Below, piece after piece: positions 53,327-62,482 of a stretch of 64,000 nucleotides of DNA (position 1 is its first letter; the number at the start of each line of letters is the position of its first letter). Both the position numbers and the translations under genes were made by a program. Source of the stretch: JAVBLW01 sp031553215 (GTDB lineage Bacteria; Bacillota_I; Bacilli_A; Acholeplasmatales; Anaeroplasmataceae). The stretch is from the NCBI GenBank assembly GCA_031553215.1, contig JAVBLW010000003.1, forward strand, positions 124,001-188,000, read 5' to 3'. Under the pieces are notes generated by a model. It had not been told where the DNA came from, made no database searches, and saw only the letters and a program-made list of their open reading frames with translations.

Positions 53327-55283
53327 GATTTTATATACAATATCATTATTTACTTTTACCATAGTATTACTTGTAATTTCAACCTTAGCAATTTATATTA
53401 TTAATATTTCTCCAGAAATGGATTATACGAAATTAATTGCTCCTAATAATACAAAAATTTTAGATTCAAATGGAAACGTAGTATCTACTGTTGGTGCAAA
53501 ATTAACTAATTATGTACCAATAGATAAAATAAATAGAAACATGCAAAATGCCATTGTTAGTGTTGAAGATAATTCTTTCTATATCCATAATGGAATAAAT
53601 CCATCCAGAATAGTTACTTCTACTATTAATAATTTAATTTCACAGTCTTATAGCGAGGGCGCTTCAACAATAAATCAACAATTAATAAAGAATCTTTTTT
53701 TAACCAATGATAAATCTCTTAAACGCAAATTACAAGAGATTTCTATGGCTATAAAATTAGATAAAGAACTTACCAAAGATCAAATCCTTGAAGCATATTT
53801 AAATAATATCCTATTTGGAGGAAATATATATGGCGTTGAAATGGCAAGTAATTATTATTTCAATAAAAGTTCCTCTGATTTAACAATCGAAGATTCCGCT
53901 TTACTTGCGGGGATAATACAGCTTCCAAACTATTATAATCCATATAAAAATCCTGAAGCCGCTACTAAAAGACGAAATACAGTTATTGATAGCATGTATA
54001 AATATGATTATATTTCCTTATTAGAAGCAAATAATGCAAAAGAAATTAAAATTGAAAATCAATTAAAGAAAGGTGAAGTTTTTATAAAAGAAGATTATGC
54101 AACAGCATATCTAAATTATTTATACACTTATATGCTAGATAATCATAATATAAATATTAATGATGCCGATTATAAAATAAAAACTTCTATGAATTCTTCT
54201 ATACAAAAAGAAATATATAAGATAATGAATAACGAATATAATTATTTTCCTGATGATGATATAAAATGTGCTATCGTTTGTATTGATAATGCAACTGGCA
54301 ATTTATTAGGTATTTCAGGAAATAGAACAAATAGTAATCTAGTATTTGATTATGCAACTGCTCTTATTCAACCAGGATCAACAATAAAACCAATTTTGGA
54401 CTATGCGCCAGCAATCGAATATTATAATTTGTCTCCTGCATCAATTATTCTAGATGAACCTTATACATATTCTAACGGTTTTAATATTAATAATTGGGAT
54501 TACCAATACAAAGGATATATAACATTACGTCAAGCATTAAGCGAAAGTCGTAATATTCCAGCTGTTAAATTATTTCAAATGGTTGGTAAAGAAAAAGCTT
54601 TAGAATTTGCTAAAAGATTAAATATTATTCCTACTACTGAAGTTTATGAATCTGAAGCCATTGGTGGATCAACATATGGGTATTCGTTATTAAACCTAAC
54701 TGGTGCTTATACGGCTTTTGCCAATCTAGGTAAATTCAAAAAAATTTCTCCACTTTTAACCTTTAATGGTAATAATTCCTTTGAAGATAGAAAGACCACA
54801 ACTGTGATGAAAGAGACAACAGCATTTCTTATAAATGATATGCTTCATGATGTATTTAAGGATACAAATTATGATTTAACGAATACTTATCTTATGGCCA
54901 AAACCGGTCAAACTAATTATGATATAGAAACAAAAAGAAAATACCAGATGTCCTCTGATGCTGTTAAGGATTCATTAGTTATTTCTTATACTAAGGATAT
55001 AACTATTGGAATTTGGTGTAGTTATGACACAAAAACTAAATGGTTAACAAGTTCTACAAAAAATATTCCTAGAACCATAATGAATCATATGATGAATAAA
55101 TTTGCAAAAAACTCCCAATATTATGAAACCCCAGATGATATTTCATATATTAAAGTACTCAAGGATAATGATACTCTGTATTTGGCTAATACATCTAATT
55201 ATACGAATAGTTTCTATGATTATTTTATATCGGGAACTGAACCATATTCATATAAAACAAAAAAAGATTATATAAAAAGTTAA
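53310..55283 (+). CDS. pbp1A: Class A penicillin-binding protein (PBP1A)
   Basis: The 657-residue protein has one N-terminal membrane anchor, a GT51 glycosyltransferase with VEDNSFYIHNGINPSRI and GASTINQQLIKN, and a transpeptidase with the three active-site motifs: QPGSTIKP (SxxK), SESRN (SxN) and KTGQT (KTG). It makes and cross-links peptidoglycan outside the membrane, which shows that this lineage has a cell wall. It follows recU by overlap. Confidence 0.95.
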   Translation: MKKFFKILYTISLFTFTIVLLVISTLAIYIINISPEMDYTKLIAPNNTKILDSNGNVVSTVGAKLTNYVPIDKINRNMQNAIVSVEDNSFYIHNGINPSRIVTSTINNLISQSYSEGASTINQQLIKNLFLTNDKSLKRKLQEISMAIKLDKELTKDQILEAYLNNILFGGNIYGVEMASNYYFNKSSSDLTIEDSALLAGIIQLPNYYNPYKNPEAATKRRNTVIDSMYKYDYISLLEANNAKEIKIENQLKKGEVFIKEDYATAYLNYLYTYMLDNHNININDADYKIKTSMNSSIQKEIYKIMNNEYNYFPDDDIKCAIVCIDNATGNLLGISGNRTNSNLVFDYATALIQPGSTIKPILDYAPAIEYYNLSPASIILDEPYTYSNGFNINNWDYQYKGYITLRQALSESRNIPAVKLFQMVGKEKALEFAKRLNIIPTTEVYESEAIGGSTYGYSLLNLTGAYTAFANLGKFKKISPLLTFNGNNSFEDRKTTTVMKETTAFLINDMLHDVFKDTNYDLTNTYLMAKTGQTNYDIETKRKYQMSSDAVKDSLVISYTKDITIGIWCSYDTKTKWLTSSTKNIPRTIMNHMMNKFAKNSQYYETPDDISYIKVLKDNDTLYLANTSNYTNSFYDYFISGTEPYSYKTKKDYIKS

Positions 55284-55308
55284 AAACTTACCAATTTGGT
55301 AAGTTTTC
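55283..55308. terminator. Bidirectional terminator between pbp1A and tcdA
   Basis: AAAACTTACC and GGTAAGTTTT form a 10-bp stem around AATTT, serving both convergent genes. Confidence 0.8.
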
Positions 55309-56025
55309 TTATTTCTCTATTATATTTTTTATGACTTCGCTGGTTATAACCATTCCAGCAACGGGTGGTACAAATGAAATACTTCCTGGTATACTTCTTT
55401 TAGTAGAATCTGCTAACAACTCCTCATTAATTTCTGGTTTTAAAGGAATTTCTTCACTAAATAAAACTTTAAGTCTCTTTATACCACGTTTTCTTAATTC
55501 ATATCTCATAGTCTTTGCCAGTGGATCTTCTGATGTTTTATAAATATCAGTAATTTTAAATTTTGTTGGATCTAATCTATTTCCAGTTCCCATAGAACTT
55601 ATTAAATTAATGTTATTATTATAACAATATTCAGCAATATAGATTTTTGCACTAACGGTATCAATTGCGTCAATTACATAATCGTATTCCGATAAATTTA
55701 TTTCATTATATGTATCTTTAGTATAGAAAATATTTTTCTTAGTGACTACTACATTGGGATTAATATCTAAGATTCTTTCTTCCATGACATCAACCTTCAA
55801 ACAACCTATTTTTGATATTGTTGCTATTAATTGACGATTTATATTCGTTAATGAAATTGTATCATTATCAACAATAGTGATTTTTTCAATCCCAGAACGC
55901 ACTAATGATTCAATGCAAAATGATCCGACTCCTCCACAACCAAAAACAATTATATTAACTTTTTTAATTTTTTCAATTGATGATTTACCGATTAATATCT
56001 CAGTTCTAGCCAAAAAATTGTTCAT
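55309..56025 (-). CDS. tcdA: tRNA threonylcarbamoyladenosine dehydratase
   Basis: TcdA (CsdL) is an E1-like enzyme that cyclises t6A to ct6A at position 37 of tRNAs. The 238-residue protein has FGCGGVGSFCIESLVRSGI for ATP binding, NINRQLIA and DAIDTVSAK. Start: ATG 56025 after AAGGAG; the longer frame upstream runs through the small RNA region and is not used. Confidence 0.9.
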   Translation of the reverse strand: MNNFLARTEILIGKSSIEKIKKVNIIVFGCGGVGSFCIESLVRSGIEKITIVDNDTISLTNINRQLIATISKIGCLKVDVMEERILDINPNVVVTKKNIFYTKDTYNEINLSEYDYVIDAIDTVSAKIYIAEYCYNNNINLISSMGTGNRLDPTKFKITDIYKTSEDPLAKTMRYELRKRGIKRLKVLFSEEIPLKPEINEELLADSTKRSIPGSISFVPPVAGMVITSEVIKNIIEK

Positions 56026-56040
56026 AATATTCTCCTTTGT

Positions 56041-56188
56041 AAAAAAAAATGGCTTTACAGCCAAATCATGTAGGGGGGTGGTCGTTGCGGGGGTATGCAA
56101 CGACCATAAAAGGGGGTTGTGAATAAAAATTCACGAGGACTTACGTCCTTCTTAGGATAGGGTTGTATCTCAATGAGATACATCTATA
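56041..56188 (-). ncRNA. Candidate structured small RNA with C-rich single-stranded segments
   Basis: The minus strand has five successive hairpins: TGTATCTCA/TGAGATACA (56164-56182), AGGAC/GTCCT with GTAA tetraloop (56136-56149), GTGAAT/ATTCAC (56119-56134), TGGTCGTTGC/GCAACGACCA with loop containing CCCCC (56079-56106), and TGGCT/AGCCA with GTAA loop (56050-56063) followed by nine T, a terminator. Unpaired C-runs (CCC, CCCCC, CCCCC, CCCCCC) lie between or in loops. A -10 like TAAACT precedes it. C-rich unpaired segments are known in Gram-positive sRNAs that pair with ribosome sites. It could also be a cis leader of tcdA. Confidence 0.6.
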
Positions 56189-56278
56189 GTTTATCATTTT
56201 TTTTTATAAAGTAAATAGAATTTTATTATTTTTTGTACTTTTTTGTATTTTTGTGCAAGTTTTTCCAAATTCGACAAA
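56189..56278. promoter_or_regulatory. Promoter region of the candidate small RNA
   Basis: On the minus strand TTTACT, a 16-base A/T spacer and TAAACT are placed correctly for a transcript beginning around 56185. The match is moderate; the rest of the stretch is A/T-rich without features. Confidence 0.35.
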
Positions 56279-56303
56279 GAAAAAAGCACTTTTAAAGTGC
56301 TTT
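56279..56303 (-). terminator. Terminator of the pyruvate formate-lyase operon
   Basis: AAAGCACTTT and AAAGTGCTTT pair perfectly, followed by T-rich sequence on the minus strand. Confidence 0.75.
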
Positions 56304-56310
56304 CCATTTT

Positions 56311-56553
56311 TTACATTCTTTCGTGCATAGTACGACTTATTACATCGTCTTGTTGCTCCTTAGATAATTTGTTAAAGTTAACAGCATATCCAGAAACACG
56401 AATTGTTAATTGAGGGTATTTTTCAGGATGTTTTTGTGCGTCCAATAATGTTTCACGATCAAAAACATTAACATTAAGATGATGCCCACCTGATGCGGTA
56501 TAACCATCAATCATTTGAACTAAATTATCAACTTTATTACTCATATTATTCAT
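56311..56553 (-). CDS. Separate glycyl-radical subunit of pyruvate formate-lyase (GrcA-like)
   Basis: The 80-residue protein equals the C-terminal part of pyruvate formate-lyase: HLNVNVFDRETLLDAQ, PEKYPQLTIRVSGYAVNF with the radical glycine in RVSGYA, and the end QQDDVISRT. It is encoded apart from the core, in another frame, overlapping the core stop by 8 bases; AGGAAAGG within the core's last codons is its ribosome site and fits best with an ATG at 56544. E. coli GrcA (YfiD) is a related domain that replaces damaged C-termini of PFL. Here the core itself lacks the domain, so this is probably an essential subunit. Confidence 0.85.
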   Translation of the reverse strand: MNNMSNKVDNLVQMIDGYTASGGHHLNVNVFDRETLLDAQKHPEKYPQLTIRVSGYAVNFNKLSKEQQDDVISRTMHERM

Positions 56554-58546
56554 CCTTTCCTAAAGAATTTGGTACGATTGAGAAAGTATTTGAAATTCCA
56601 TCTCTTGCATATTCATATGGAAGTTTTGCAACAGATTCTAAAGAAGCCAATGCTCCATTGCTATCTCTACCATGCATAGGGTTTGCCCCTGGTGCAAGTG
56701 GTTCTCCTGCTTTTCTTCCATCTGGCGTATTACCAGTTTTCTTTCCATACACAACATTAGATGTAATTGTTAAAATACTCATTGAAGGTACTGATTCACG
56801 ATATGTTTTATGTGAACGGATTTTATTCATAAAACTCTTTACTAAATTAACAGCGATTTGGTCAACACGATCATCATTATTACCATATTTAGGATAATCT
56901 CCTTCAATTTGATAATCAACAACTATTCCACTTTCATCTCTTATAGTTTTTACCTTAGCATACTTTATGGCAGATAATGAATCGGCAACACAAGATAATC
57001 CCGCAATACCAGTCGCAAAGAATCTTCTTACTTCGTGATCATGTAATGCCATCTCTATTGCTTCATAACAATATTTATCATGCATGTAATGAATTACATT
57101 TAATGTATTAACATATAATCCAGCTAACCACGAAGACATTTGTTCAAATTTATCCATTACATCATCGTATTCTAAATATTCACTTGTGATTGGAGCATAC
57201 TTAGGACCAACTTGGTTCTTTTTCTTTTCATCTACTCCACCATTAATAGCATATAATAAACATTTTGCAAGATTAGCACGGGCTCCAAAGAATTGCATAT
57301 CCTTACCAACCTTCATACAGCTAACACAACATGCTATTGCATAGTCATCGCCCATTTCAGCGCGCATCAAATCATCATTTTCATATTGTATAGATGATGT
57401 TTCAATAGAAATTTTTGCACAGAAACGTTTAAAATTCATAGGTAGATTTACTGACCATAAAACTGTTAAATTAGGTTCAGGTGCAGGTCCTAAATTTACT
57501 AAGGTATGTAATACTCTAAAAGAACTTTTTGTAACTAATGAACGCCCATCAATTCCCATACCACCAATAGATTCAGTAACCCATGTTGGATCTCCAGAGA
57601 ATAATTCATTGTATTCAGGAGTTCTCATGAATTTTACTAAGCGTAATTTCATAACAAAGTGATCCATTAATTCTTGAGCTTCCGCTTCAGTAATAACATT
57701 ATTTTTTATATCTCTTTCGATATAAATATCTAAGAACGTTGAAGTTCTCCCTAAACTCATAGCTGCCCCATTTTGGTCTTTTACTGCAGCAAGATAACCG
57801 AAATATACAGCTTGAATTGCTTCCTGAGCCGTTGTAGATGGACTAGAAATATCACATCCATATATTTTAGCCATTTCTTTTAAATCTTGTAGAGCTCTTA
57901 TTTGTTCAGAAATTTCTTCTCTATTTCTTATAGTATTTGCATCCATATCGCCTACTATAATATTTAAATATTCTTTTTTATCTTCTATTAATCGGTCAAC
58001 ACCATATAATGCAACTCTTCTATAGTCTCCTATAATACGTCCACGTCCATAAGCATCAGGAAGTCCTGTAATAATACCAGCATTTCTTGCAGCTCTCATT
58101 TGAGGAGTGTAGGCATCAAATACACCTTGATTATGAGTTTTACGATATTTAGTAAATACTTTTAATACTTCATCATCTATTTTATATCCATATTCTTCAA
58201 GAGCCGTTTCACTCATTCTAATACCACCAAATGGTTGTAAAGAACGCTTAAAAGGTTTATCAGTTTGGAAACCAACTATCTTTTCCAAATTTTTGTTTAA
58301 ATAGCCAGCACCATGACTAGTTAATGTCGAAACAACACTAGTATCAGCATCTAATACCCCTCCGGCAGCTCTTTCTTGCTTATTCAATTCAGTAACTTGG
58401 TCCCATAATGCAGTAGTTGCTGCTGTTGGTCCAACTAAAAAACTGTCATCTCCTTCATATGGAGTATAATTATTTTGGATAAAATCGCGTACATTTATTT
58501 CATTACACCATTTACCTTCTTTAAAACCTTGCCAACCTTTTTGCAT
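56546..58546 (-). CDS. pflB: Pyruvate formate-lyase core without the glycyl-radical domain
   Basis: PFL converts pyruvate and CoA to acetyl-CoA and formate. The 666-residue core has the two adjacent catalytic cysteines in ACCVSCMKVG and the substrate region, and ends NTFSIVPNSLGKDE, where single-chain enzymes (about 750-760 residues) continue for about 80 residues with the radical glycine. Those residues are the next gene. A TAG stop in the second gene's frame just upstream shows that the domain is not simply read through. Activity should require both products plus PflA. Confidence 0.9.
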   Translation of the reverse strand: MQKGWQGFKEGKWCNEINVRDFIQNNYTPYEGDDSFLVGPTAATTALWDQVTELNKQERAAGGVLDADTSVVSTLTSHGAGYLNKNLEKIVGFQTDKPFKRSLQPFGGIRMSETALEEYGYKIDDEVLKVFTKYRKTHNQGVFDAYTPQMRAARNAGIITGLPDAYGRGRIIGDYRRVALYGVDRLIEDKKEYLNIIVGDMDANTIRNREEISEQIRALQDLKEMAKIYGCDISSPSTTAQEAIQAVYFGYLAAVKDQNGAAMSLGRTSTFLDIYIERDIKNNVITEAEAQELMDHFVMKLRLVKFMRTPEYNELFSGDPTWVTESIGGMGIDGRSLVTKSSFRVLHTLVNLGPAPEPNLTVLWSVNLPMNFKRFCAKISIETSSIQYENDDLMRAEMGDDYAIACCVSCMKVGKDMQFFGARANLAKCLLYAINGGVDEKKKNQVGPKYAPITSEYLEYDDVMDKFEQMSSWLAGLYVNTLNVIHYMHDKYCYEAIEMALHDHEVRRFFATGIAGLSCVADSLSAIKYAKVKTIRDESGIVVDYQIEGDYPKYGNNDDRVDQIAVNLVKSFMNKIRSHKTYRESVPSMSILTITSNVVYGKKTGNTPDGRKAGEPLAPGANPMHGRDSNGALASLESVAKLPYEYARDGISNTFSIVPNSLGKDE

Positions 58547-58547
58547 A

Positions 58548-58868
58548 TTAGTACCTCATCTTTCTTTTATGTTCATCAATTTTTGCATCAATCCAAATCT
58601 CAAGTATTTCATTTGGTTGATATCCTCTAGCCAATCCAAGCAACTCATTATCATGTAAAAGCAAAATACTTGGTACACTTGTTACATCATATTGATTAAT
58701 TAAATTTTTAGATTCTTCATTTGCTTCTACAACATAGAAATTTATATCGAATCTTTTTGATATATCTTCGAGTATAGGCATCATAGTATAACAACTTACA
58801 CAAGATTCGCCCATAACTTCAATTATAGAATAACCTGATAAATTTGAATAATTCTTATCATTAAGCAT
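58548..58868 (-). CDS. Thioredoxin-like protein within the pfl operon
   Basis: The 106-residue protein has a thioredoxin fold with active-site GESCVSCYTMMPILEDI (CVSC in place of WCGPC) and the cis-proline SVPSILLL. It overlaps pflA by 8 bases and ends 1 base before pflB. I used the ATG at 58868 because GGTGAAAAA precedes it. Its role may be to keep PFL or PflA cysteines reduced; this is inference from position. Confidence 0.75.
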   Translation of the reverse strand: MLNDKNYSNLSGYSIIEVMGESCVSCYTMMPILEDISKRFDINFYVVEANEESKNLINQYDVTSVPSILLLHDNELLGLARGYQPNEILEIWIDAKIDEHKRKMRY

Positions 58869-59598
58869 TTTTTTCACCACACAATATATTCTTTGCAAAA
58901 TTAATTTCTTCGTCCGTCGGAACTTGTGTATCCTCTAATTGATATTTTATTCCAAGCATATCATATTTCACTTTTCCCATCGTATGATATGGAAGAACTT
59001 CAATCTTTTCTACAAAATTAAGTGTATTAATGAATTCTTTTGTTCTCTTAAGACTATTTTCATCTAAATTAATCCCAGGAACAATTACATGCCTTATCCA
59101 CATCTTTTTTTCATTTTTAGACAAATAACGAGCAAAAGCGAGTGAATTATCATTATCTTTTCCAGTTAATAACTTATGTTCTATTCTATCAATATGCTTT
59201 ATATCCAATAGAAATAAATCAGTAACCTGTAAAAGTTCATCAATTTTAATCATTAACTCGTCATTCGTTTCATTAAAAAGTATCCCAGATGTATCTAAAC
59301 AAGTATGGATATTTTCTTCTTTCAATCTCTTGAATAAACAAGTTACAAAATCAATTTGCATTAATGGTTCACCACCAGATATAGTTACTCCACCATTCCT
59401 ACCAAAATAATGCTTATATTTTAGTACTTTTTGAAATACTTCATCAATGTTATATAGTGATCCCTTATTTAAATCCCAGGTATCAGGATTATGACAATAC
59501 TTGCAACGAAGTGGACAACCTTGAAGAAATATTACAAATCTTATTCCTGGACCATCAACAGTACCAAAACTCTCAAATGAATGAATTCTTCCAAGCAT
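58861..59598 (-). CDS. pflA: Pyruvate formate-lyase activating enzyme
   Basis: PflA is a radical SAM enzyme that abstracts hydrogen from the PFL glycine. The 245-residue protein has IRFVIFLQGCPLRCKYCHNP with C-x3-C-x2-C, GGVTISGGEPLMQ and the normal length. It is the first gene of the operon pflA-trx-pflB-grcA-like. Confidence 0.95.
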   Translation of the reverse strand: MLGRIHSFESFGTVDGPGIRFVIFLQGCPLRCKYCHNPDTWDLNKGSLYNIDEVFQKVLKYKHYFGRNGGVTISGGEPLMQIDFVTCLFKRLKEENIHTCLDTSGILFNETNDELMIKIDELLQVTDLFLLDIKHIDRIEHKLLTGKDNDNSLAFARYLSKNEKKMWIRHVIVPGINLDENSLKRTKEFINTLNFVEKIEVLPYHTMGKVKYDMLGIKYQLEDTQVPTDEEINFAKNILCGEKNA

Positions 59599-59787
59599 TT
59601 TACATTACCTCTTCTTAAACTTTTTTAATGCAATAATATTTATCATCTTTATAACTTATTTTTCTCTTATTTTACATTTCTATGATATCTTTTTTAGCCT
59701 TATTTGTCAATTTATACGCATGTTTTTTTTATATTTATTTTTGGATTATATAATGTTATAATATAAGTATATTTGGAGGTTTAATAT

Positions 59788-60318
59788 ATGAAAGTTTTAG
59801 CAATTATTTGTGATGGATTTGAAGAAGTTGAAGGAGTTTGTTCTTTTGGTTTATTAAGAAGAGCAAAAATTGATATTGACATTGTATCAACAAAATCAGA
59901 AGTTGTAGGAATGAACAATATTTATTTTAATAATTTAAAAACTCTTGAAGAAATTAATATTGATGATTACTCTTGTCTACTTCTACCAGGTGGAAAACAT
60001 TATAAAATATTAGAGAGTACTGAAACCATTGTAAATATTATCAAAAATTTTATGGATAACAATAAAATTGTTTGTGCAATTTGTGCTGCACCTACTATTT
60101 TAGGAAGACTTGGATATTTAAATGGAAAAAAATACACTTGCTTTACAAGTATGAATAAAGACTTTGGTGGAGAGTATATCGATAGTTACACTGTAATCGA
60201 TGGAAACCTAATCACTGGAAAAAGCGCTGCTGCTAGTATAGAATTTGCCTTTGCTATTATCAATAAATTGGGCGGAAAAGAATTAGAACAAAAAGTAAAA
60301 GAAGATATCTATTATTAA
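59788..60318 (+). CDS. DJ-1/PfpI family protein
   Basis: The 176-residue protein has the nucleophile-elbow Cys in VCAICAAPTILG, an acidic residue in DGFEEVEGVC and LLLPGGKHY, features of the DJ-1/ThiJ/PfpI superfamily. Members act as deglycases, chaperones or hydrolases; the role here is unknown. It has GGAGG upstream and stands alone on the plus strand. Confidence 0.85.
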   Translation: MKVLAIICDGFEEVEGVCSFGLLRRAKIDIDIVSTKSEVVGMNNIYFNNLKTLEEINIDDYSCLLLPGGKHYKILESTETIVNIIKNFMDNNKIVCAICAAPTILGRLGYLNGKKYTCFTSMNKDFGGEYIDSYTVIDGNLITGKSAAASIEFAFAIINKLGGKELEQKVKEDIYY

Positions 60319-60348
60319 CAAAAAAATCCATAAATGGATTTTTTTTTA
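60319..60348. terminator. Terminator after the DJ-1 gene
   Basis: AAAATCCAT and ATGGATTTT pair and are followed by a T-run on the plus strand; A-rich on the other side, so it may also end the minus-strand gene. Confidence 0.75.
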
Positions 60349-61203
60349 CTTTAAATATGGTTCCCAAAATGTTAAATCAGGTATCACCAAATCACTACTA
60401 TAGTCAAATGTCTCTACTAGTTTTGTACTTGTATTTATCCAACCAATTAATTTAATTTTAACTTCATATTTTTCTTCTGTTTCTATCGATAATATTTGCC
60501 ATTTTGAATTAAAAGTCATCTTTAATGAAATACTTGAAAAAACAGGATATTCAGATGAGCCAGAGTTATATTTTATTTTACGTTGATAATAAACTGGAGC
60601 TATTGTTGGAATTAAATTATAAGTAATTTCATAATTTTCATCATTTTTTAATATCTTTGATGTAGATTTTATTGTATCTTTCGAAAGAACATATGATGCA
60701 AAAGTCATTGGATTAGAACCATATTCATCAAAATCTGATTCATATGTTTTTTCAGTTATATTATTCTTAAATGATTTTAAATTACTTTCTGCCTCTCTAA
60801 TCAATACTTTTTCTTGGCCATACAAGTATATCCTTTGCTCACCGAGCTTTACAAAAGATGATGAAGTTATAGTTTGATTAAAAGCATAATCTTCTAACAC
60901 TATTCTTTGGCCACTTACTTTTTGTGTCGCAACACTGGCTTTTGACTCACCCGTAGTTGTTGAGGTAAAACATCTATTGTTTTCTAATTGATATATAAGA
61001 AAATTTAAATTTTCAAGTTGTGTATACTCAAGAGGAGTTTTTGCATCTTCAAGAGGTGCAGCTACACCATGATTCATAACAATATCATCTGTAGTTGTGC
61101 GATCACCATCAGGTTTATTACTACTTAAAAGAAAGAAAGTTATACCTACTGCAATAAATAATACACATATTGAAATTATTTTTCTTTTTCTATGATTCTT
61201 CAT
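60346..61203 (-). CDS. Membrane-anchored extracytoplasmic protein, unknown
   Basis: The 285-residue protein has an N-terminal anchor (KIISICVLFIAVGITFFLL, about 8-26) and an extracytoplasmic domain with many beta-strands. No motif is recognised. It lies downstream of the two lipoprotein genes on the same strand, but a terminator separates it from them. Confidence 0.55.
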   Translation of the reverse strand: MKNHRKRKIISICVLFIAVGITFFLLSSNKPDGDRTTTDDIVMNHGVAAPLEDAKTPLEYTQLENLNFLIYQLENNRCFTSTTTGESKASVATQKVSGQRIVLEDYAFNQTITSSSFVKLGEQRIYLYGQEKVLIREAESNLKSFKNNITEKTYESDFDEYGSNPMTFASYVLSKDTIKSTSKILKNDENYEITYNLIPTIAPVYYQRKIKYNSGSSEYPVFSSISLKMTFNSKWQILSIETEEKYEVKIKLIGWINTSTKLVETFDYSSDLVIPDLTFWEPYLK

Positions 61204-61271
61204 AACAATTACTTCCTTCCAATATAAATAGTATAATGATTTTTTTGTAAAATTTCAATATTTTTTATAAA

Positions 61272-61316
61272 AAAAGGCGATTTCTAGACTATTATAGCAA
61301 TAGTTTTTGAAATCGC
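61272..61316 (-). terminator. Terminator of the first lipoprotein gene
   Basis: GCGATTTC (61277-61284) and GAAATCGC (61309-61316) with inner ACTAT/ATAGT pairing; T-run follows on the minus strand. An imperfect duplicate is at 62880-62922. Confidence 0.7.
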
Positions 61317-61328
61317 ACTTTTAATTAA

Positions 61329-62414
61329 TTATAATGACCCTTCTAAATCAGATTCAGAATATACAGCCGTGAATAATGCATCTAATAAATCAGCAATACT
61401 AGTTATTTCAAAACCAGGTATAGAAGAGATATCAGAGTATAAGTTAGCATTTTTTGGAGCTGAAACAGTTACTCCAGTTGTTTTAAATGATAATTTGAAT
61501 GTTCCCATATCAGTAATAGCTACTTCTAAAGATTTAAATACATTATTTGAATCGAAAGCAAGAGTAACTTTTGCAGGTACTAAATCACTAACAATAACTA
61601 AAGTATTAGTTTTTCCGCCAGTATATGAGAATTCTAATGATTCCATAATAGTAGCAATAATTACTTCTGATACTACATATGAAATTACCATACTAGCATA
61701 GTCTTCATCTGCTAATAATTGTTCGATACTAGTGTACCCAAGATTAGTCATTAAAGCAGTTATCTCAGACATATCAATTTCGTATGCAGCAATTAATCCC
61801 ATTATAGTAGTTGCATCCATAGTAGATAAATCCATACCTAACACTTCATCTACTATTCCGTATACATCATCTAAAGACAATCCAGCCATTTCAAGAATAC
61901 TTGAAATATCAAAACTTTCAAGGTCCATTCCACCAATAAGCTCATTATCTCCGTCTTCATCACCAATTTGGCTTAATGTTTCAATATATTCAACTACTTG
62001 AGCTAATAAATCATCAAATCCATCATAAAGGTTAGAAGCCTTTACACATATTGTATCTGAACCCATAAATAGTCCAAAATAAATAGTATTATTTACTAAT
62101 GTTAAGTTTGCTTCAACAGAAGACACTCCAGCAAATAATAACAAAACGTTACCAGTAGCTTTAACATTAATTGAAGCAGCACTTGAAGTTGCCTTCATAC
62201 TTAAAGTAACTTCTATATCAGTTGTTTTAACTTCTAAAGTTACTTCATAATTTCCTGTTAAAGCAGCTTGTGTTGCAACAGCTGAAGTTGCTATTTTTTC
62301 CATTGCTTGTTCTTGTGTATAAGAAACAGTTTGATCTTTTTCTCCACATGAAACAAGTACTAAAGACAATAATGCTAAGAACATAGTTGTCAACATAAAT
62401 TTCATTTTTTTCAT
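61329..62414 (-). CDS. Lipoprotein, duplicated family, copy 1
   Basis: The 361-residue protein has a lipoprotein signal with lipobox LVSCG. The exported part begins with SYTQEQAMEKIATSAVATQA and looks like alternating strands and helices; the end is SDLEGSL. It shares most of its sequence with the protein at 62954-64000. ATG 62414 is used (AAGGGA upstream); the longer frame starts at TTG. Function is not recognised; pair-wise binding of small ligands, as for many such lipoproteins, is only a guess. Confidence 0.7.
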   Translation of the reverse strand: MKKMKFMLTTMFLALLSLVLVSCGEKDQTVSYTQEQAMEKIATSAVATQAALTGNYEVTLEVKTTDIEVTLSMKATSSAASINVKATGNVLLLFAGVSSVEANLTLVNNTIYFGLFMGSDTICVKASNLYDGFDDLLAQVVEYIETLSQIGDEDGDNELIGGMDLESFDISSILEMAGLSLDDVYGIVDEVLGMDLSTMDATTIMGLIAAYEIDMSEITALMTNLGYTSIEQLLADEDYASMVISYVVSEVIIATIMESLEFSYTGGKTNTLVIVSDLVPAKVTLAFDSNNVFKSLEVAITDMGTFKLSFKTTGVTVSAPKNANLYSDISSIPGFEITSIADLLDALFTAVYSESDLEGSL

Positions 62415-62482
62415 ATTCTCTAATTCCCTTCTCAAAATTCTATATAAATTATATGACTTTTGATGCCAATAGTCAATAATTT

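Noticed and set aside
56041..56110. Upstream extension of tcdA to 56100
   Set aside because: The extended N-terminus would be encoded by the hairpin-terminator region and lacks a ribosome site; ATG 56025 has AAGGAG and matches the family start.
56279..58546. Split pyruvate formate-lyase as a programmed frameshift
   Set aside because: No slippery heptamer lies at the junction and a TAG precedes the second ATG in its frame; separate initiation explains the layout better.
59599..59787. Possible riboswitch upstream of the DJ-1 gene
   Set aside because: The 188 bases are A/T-rich with no stable hairpin apart from chance; only a -10-like element and ribosome site are visible.
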